Assembly (NCBI RefSeq): GCF_900108485.1
Contig: NZ_FNXF01000023.1
Location: 1 to 41,459, forward strand
Length of the DNA: 41,459 nt
Source of the DNA: Rheinheimera pacifica
GTDB lineage: Bacteria > Pseudomonadota > Gammaproteobacteria > Enterobacterales > Alteromonadaceae
Reading direction: 5' to 3'
Shown: positions 39,396-41,459 of the stretch, one piece after another
Layout: each line of letters begins with the position of its first letter
Position numbering within the stretch: position 1 is the first letter of the stretch
Notes under the pieces: generated by a model
What the model was told of the DNA's origin: nothing
What the model saw: the letters and a program-made list of their open reading frames with translations, nothing else
The model's database searches: none
Translations under genes and position numbers: made by a program

Positions 39396-40214
39396 GTGGA
39401 CCGTTATGCAGTATTCGGTAATCCGATAGGCCACTCAAAGTCGCCCTTTATTCATGCTCAGTTTGCTGCCGCATTGGGCGAACAACTGCAATACGACGCC
39501 ATTTTAGCACCGCTTGATGGCTTTGCCGACAGCTGGCACAGCTTTGTCGCCGCCGGCGGTAAAGGCGGCAATGTCACTGTGCCGTTTAAAGAGCAGGCGT
39601 ATCAACTGGCTGACGTATTATCACAGCGGGCAAAACAAGCCGGCGCGGTCAACACGCTGTATTTGAATAGCGCAGGTAAACTCTGCGGCGATAATACCGA
39701 CGGTATTGGCCTGGTGGCTGATTTGACACGACTTGGCGTTACGCTTAATGGCATAACTGTATTGCTGCTCGGTGCCGGCGGTGCCAGTCGCGGTGCCATT
39801 GGCCCATTGTTGGATGCCGGTGTTAAGCAGCTGGTGCTGGCTAACCGTACGGTCAGTAAAGCGCAAGCTATCGCGGCTAATTTCGGTGCGCATGTTAGGG
39901 CTTGTGGTTATGCCGATATACCATCGCAACCTTATCAGCTGGTGATTAATGCCACTTCATCCGGCTTAAGCGGTGAGCGGCCGTTAATCGCCGCGCAGCA
40001 TTTACAGCACTGCCTGCTTGCTTATGACATGTTGTACGGCGCTGCGCCAACACCATTTTTGCAATGGGCAAAAGCTGAAGGTGTACCGCAGCAAGCAGAT
40101 GGCTTGGGTATGTTATTGTCACAGGCGGCCGAAGCCTTTTATATCTGGCGCGGTAAAAGGCCAGATATCACGCCAGTGTTAGCTTTACTTAAACAGCAGC
40201 TAAGCGGCAACTGA
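39396..40214 (+). CDS. aroE: Shikimate 5-dehydrogenase
   Basis: GTG at 39396 gives MDRYAVFGNPIGHSKSPFIH, the standard AroE opening. The 272-residue protein has GNVTVPFKEQAYQLAD with the catalytic lysine, NTDGIGLVADL, the NADP fold VLLLGAGGASRGAIGPLL, NATSSGLSG and DMLYGAAPTPFLQWA. It reduces 3-dehydroshikimate to shikimate with NADPH. Length equals E. coli AroE. A small DUF1488 gene follows after 4 bases. Confidence 0.97.
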   Translation: MDRYAVFGNPIGHSKSPFIHAQFAAALGEQLQYDAILAPLDGFADSWHSFVAAGGKGGNVTVPFKEQAYQLADVLSQRAKQAGAVNTLYLNSAGKLCGDNTDGIGLVADLTRLGVTLNGITVLLLGAGGASRGAIGPLLDAGVKQLVLANRTVSKAQAIAANFGAHVRACGYADIPSQPYQLVINATSSGLSGERPLIAAQHLQHCLLAYDMLYGAAPTPFLQWAKAEGVPQQADGLGMLLSQAAEAFYIWRGKRPDITPVLALLKQQLSGN

Positions 40215-40218
40215 GCCA

Positions 40219-40455
40219 ATGAACCAGCAACTTATCTTTAATAATGATTTTGCCTTTGATGCAACCCGGCAGGCTGTCAGCTTTAGCTGTCTGGTCAGTG
40301 GTTTAAAGGTGCGGTGTTTTATTGCATTGCCGGCAGAGCAAACGCCAGCGGTATTTCTACCGCAAGTTAAAGCAGACGCCTTTAATTGGGAAGACTGCGC
40401 TGAACAGGCGATAGCCGACGACGCATACAATGCCGCAGGCGAAATCTGGCTTTAA
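40219..40455 (+). CDS. yrdB: DUF1488-family small protein (YrdB-like)
   Basis: This 78-residue protein (MNQQLIFNNDFAFDATRQAVSFSCLVSGLKVRCFIALPAE, then AFNWEDCAEQAIADDA) matches the DUF1488 pattern of a short beta-rich protein encoded right after aroE, as yrdB is in E. coli. Its function is unknown. The TAA stop interlocks with the stop of the convergent yrdA gene. Confidence 0.85.
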   Translation: MNQQLIFNNDFAFDATRQAVSFSCLVSGLKVRCFIALPAEQTPAVFLPQVKADAFNWEDCAEQAIADDAYNAAGEIWL

Positions 40456-40985
40456 GCTTCTGCCAGATACTCGTTTTTCAATACTACATAGTTCGCTGCT
40501 GACTCCGCTAAAAAAGCTTTTTCAGCTTCATTTAACGGCCGTGCCTGTTTTACCGGGCTACCGACATATAAGTAGCCACTCTGCAGCCGCTTACCCGGTG
40601 GCACTAAACTGCCGGCGCCGATAATCACTTCGTCTTCTACTATTACGTCGTCCATCACTATAGCGCCCATACCCACCAGAATACGGTTACCTAGCGTGCA
40701 GCCATGCAGCATTACTTTGTGGCCAACGGTAACGTCTTCGCCGATAATCAGTGGTGAGCCGGCTGGTTTGCCGCGGCTTGGCCGCGATAAATGCAGCACC
40801 GAACCATCCTGTATATTAGTGCGGGCACCAATACGGATATAGTTCACATCACCGCGCGCAGCTACTAAGGGCCAGATACTGACATCTTCAGCCAGTTCAA
40901 TATCGCCAACCAGCACGCTGGATTCATCTATATATACCCCTGACGCCAGTTTCGGCGTTATACCTTTATAAGCTCGTATCGTCAT
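40452..40985 (-). CDS. yrdA: Gamma-carbonic-anhydrase-family hexapeptide-repeat protein (YrdA-like)
   Basis: The ATG at 40985 is chosen because GGAGGACATT precedes it, giving 177 residues starting MTIRAYKGITPKLASGVYIDESS. Left-handed beta-helix repeats run from about 15 to 140, with RGDVNYIRIGARTNIQDGSVLH, VTVGHKVMLHGCTLGNRILVGMGAIV and LVPPGK. The histidines at the LH, GH and MLHG positions are those that bind metal in the gamma-CA fold. YrdA/PaaY-type activity is not certain. In E. coli it also lies between aroE-yrdB and an rRNA operon. Confidence 0.94.
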   Translation of the reverse strand: MTIRAYKGITPKLASGVYIDESSVLVGDIELAEDVSIWPLVAARGDVNYIRIGARTNIQDGSVLHLSRPSRGKPAGSPLIIGEDVTVGHKVMLHGCTLGNRILVGMGAIVMDDVIVEDEVIIGAGSLVPPGKRLQSGYLYVGSPVKQARPLNEAEKAFLAESAANYVVLKNEYLAEA

Positions 40986-41093
40986 AATGTCCTCCAATGC
41001 TGCGTTATTATGCAGTAAATGTACTAAAAAAGCGCTTTTCGACCAATTTTTCTGCGAACGATCTTAAAAGTACAAGTTTTCTCAAATAACCGC

Positions 41094-41121
41094 TTGCAGG
41101 TATTCCAAAAGGCCCTATAAT
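41094..41121 (+). promoter_or_regulatory. rRNA operon promoter, first of three
   Basis: TTGCAG (41094-41099) and a perfect TATAAT (41116-41121) are separated by 16 bases. An AT-rich stretch upstream (about 41041-41090) can act as UP element, and GCGCGCC directly after the -10 is a GC-rich discriminator typical of stringently controlled stable-RNA promoters. Confidence 0.75.
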
Positions 41122-41201
41122 GCGCGCCATGCCACGGGGTGCTGCAGTTTGGGTGTCTCGGGTGAGTTAAAACGGTTCGCAAAAATCTTTCAAAAAGACG
41201 C

Positions 41202-41229
41202 TTGACAGACCCGCTTAAATCACTAAAAT
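41202..41229 (+). promoter_or_regulatory. rRNA operon promoter, second of three
   Basis: A perfect TTGACA (41202-41207) is followed after 16 bases by TAAAAT (41224-41229). AAAAATCTTTCAAAAA upstream is a likely UP element, and GGCGCCC after the -10 is again a GC-rich discriminator. Confidence 0.8.
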
Positions 41230-41323
41230 GGCGCCCTCGCTTCACGGTGGTGTTTAACGCGGTGAAAAGAGAAAAGAAGTCTGGTGTGACGATGCGTTTT
41301 TAAATGAAGAATCATCGTCACGC

Positions 41324-41351
41324 TTGACTTAAAAACTGGGAAGTGTAACAT
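41324..41351 (+). promoter_or_regulatory. rRNA operon promoter, third of three
   Basis: TTGACT (41324-41329) and TAACAT (41346-41351) are 16 bases apart, followed by ACGCCTCCC. It is the nearest to the 16S gene. The spacing is the same in all three promoters. Confidence 0.65.
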
Positions 41352-41379
41352 ACGCCTCCCGCTTTGAGAGTTCAAAGCA

Positions 41380-41459
41380 CGCTCTTTAACAATTCGCAAT
41401 CAATCATCTGTGTGGGCACTTATGATGGATTTCACAAAATGAAATTTATCGGTTGAGTG
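41380..41459 (+). ncRNA. 16S rRNA precursor leader with boxA
   Basis: CGCTCTTTAACAATT at 41380-41394 is boxA of the rrn antitermination system, almost identical to the E. coli TGCTCTTTAACAATT. CTGTGTGGGCACT (41408-41420) is the conserved leader segment after it. The mature 16S gene is expected shortly after the window end, so only the leader is visible. Confidence 0.88.

Noticed and set aside
41024..41245. 73-codon open frame on the minus strand
   Set aside because: It lies wholly across the rRNA promoter region and has no recognisable protein features.

Overview
The window looks like a chromosomal segment of a gammaproteobacterium of the Alteromonadales/Chromatiaceae type (Rheinheimera, Alishewanella or Arsukibacterium-like). 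This is inferred from gene content and order, not from a database search. The right part keeps the order known from Escherichia coli beside rrnD (trkA-rsmB-fmt-def, dprA-smg-yrdD-tsaC, aroE-yrdB-yrdA, then an rRNA operon), with purEK and hemF inserted. The window ends in an rRNA promoter and leader region just before 16S rRNA.

Region 1 (1-3863) is accessory and AT-rich. The 5' part of an IS256-family transposase with its terminal repeat is followed by a tightly packed three-gene operon: a restriction-endonuclease-fold effector, a small middle component and a Rad50/SMC-like ABC ATPase with a CPIC zinc hook. This has the layout of an ABC-three-component (ABC-3C) conflict system and is the best candidate for a poorly described defence system here.

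Region 2 (4138-6093) holds an ECF sigma factor with a DUF6768 membrane protein, and a convergent membrane GGDEF protein.

Region 3 (6234-14756) is a nitrite-assimilation regulon. nirB-nirD-cobA runs rightward, and nirC plus a PP2C-phosphatase/Ser-Thr-kinase fusion runs leftward to meet it. nasR, encoding a NIT-ANTAR antiterminator, is divergent from nirC. Both nir operons carry the same control signals: an NtrC-like site, a sigma-54 promoter with GG-N10-GC spacing, and a leader in which an A1/G4 hexaloop hairpin overlaps the left arm of an intrinsic terminator. This predicts nitrogen control by NtrC plus NasR antitermination on both operons. No nitrate reductase gene is present.

Region 4 (14982-19479) is a mixed accessory stretch: an unknown protein, a double-receiver regulator whose first receiver lacks the phosphoacceptor, a secreted trypsin-like protease with small companions, an excalibur protein, and an AT-rich two-gene pair of a membrane-anchored beta-rich protein and a stand-alone GT51 transglycosylase.

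Region 5 (19476-41459) is core chromosome: tusA; the fadBA beta-oxidation operon with FadR- and PsrA-like sites in the fadB/slt gap; slt, pepQ and trkH; the def-fmt-rsmB-trkA operon; a LysM protein with dprA, smg and yrdD; purEK; tsaC-hemF; a truncated globin; aroE-yrdB; yrdA; and three tandem rRNA promoters. Five convergent gene pairs interlock their stop codons in a shared 4-base overlap.
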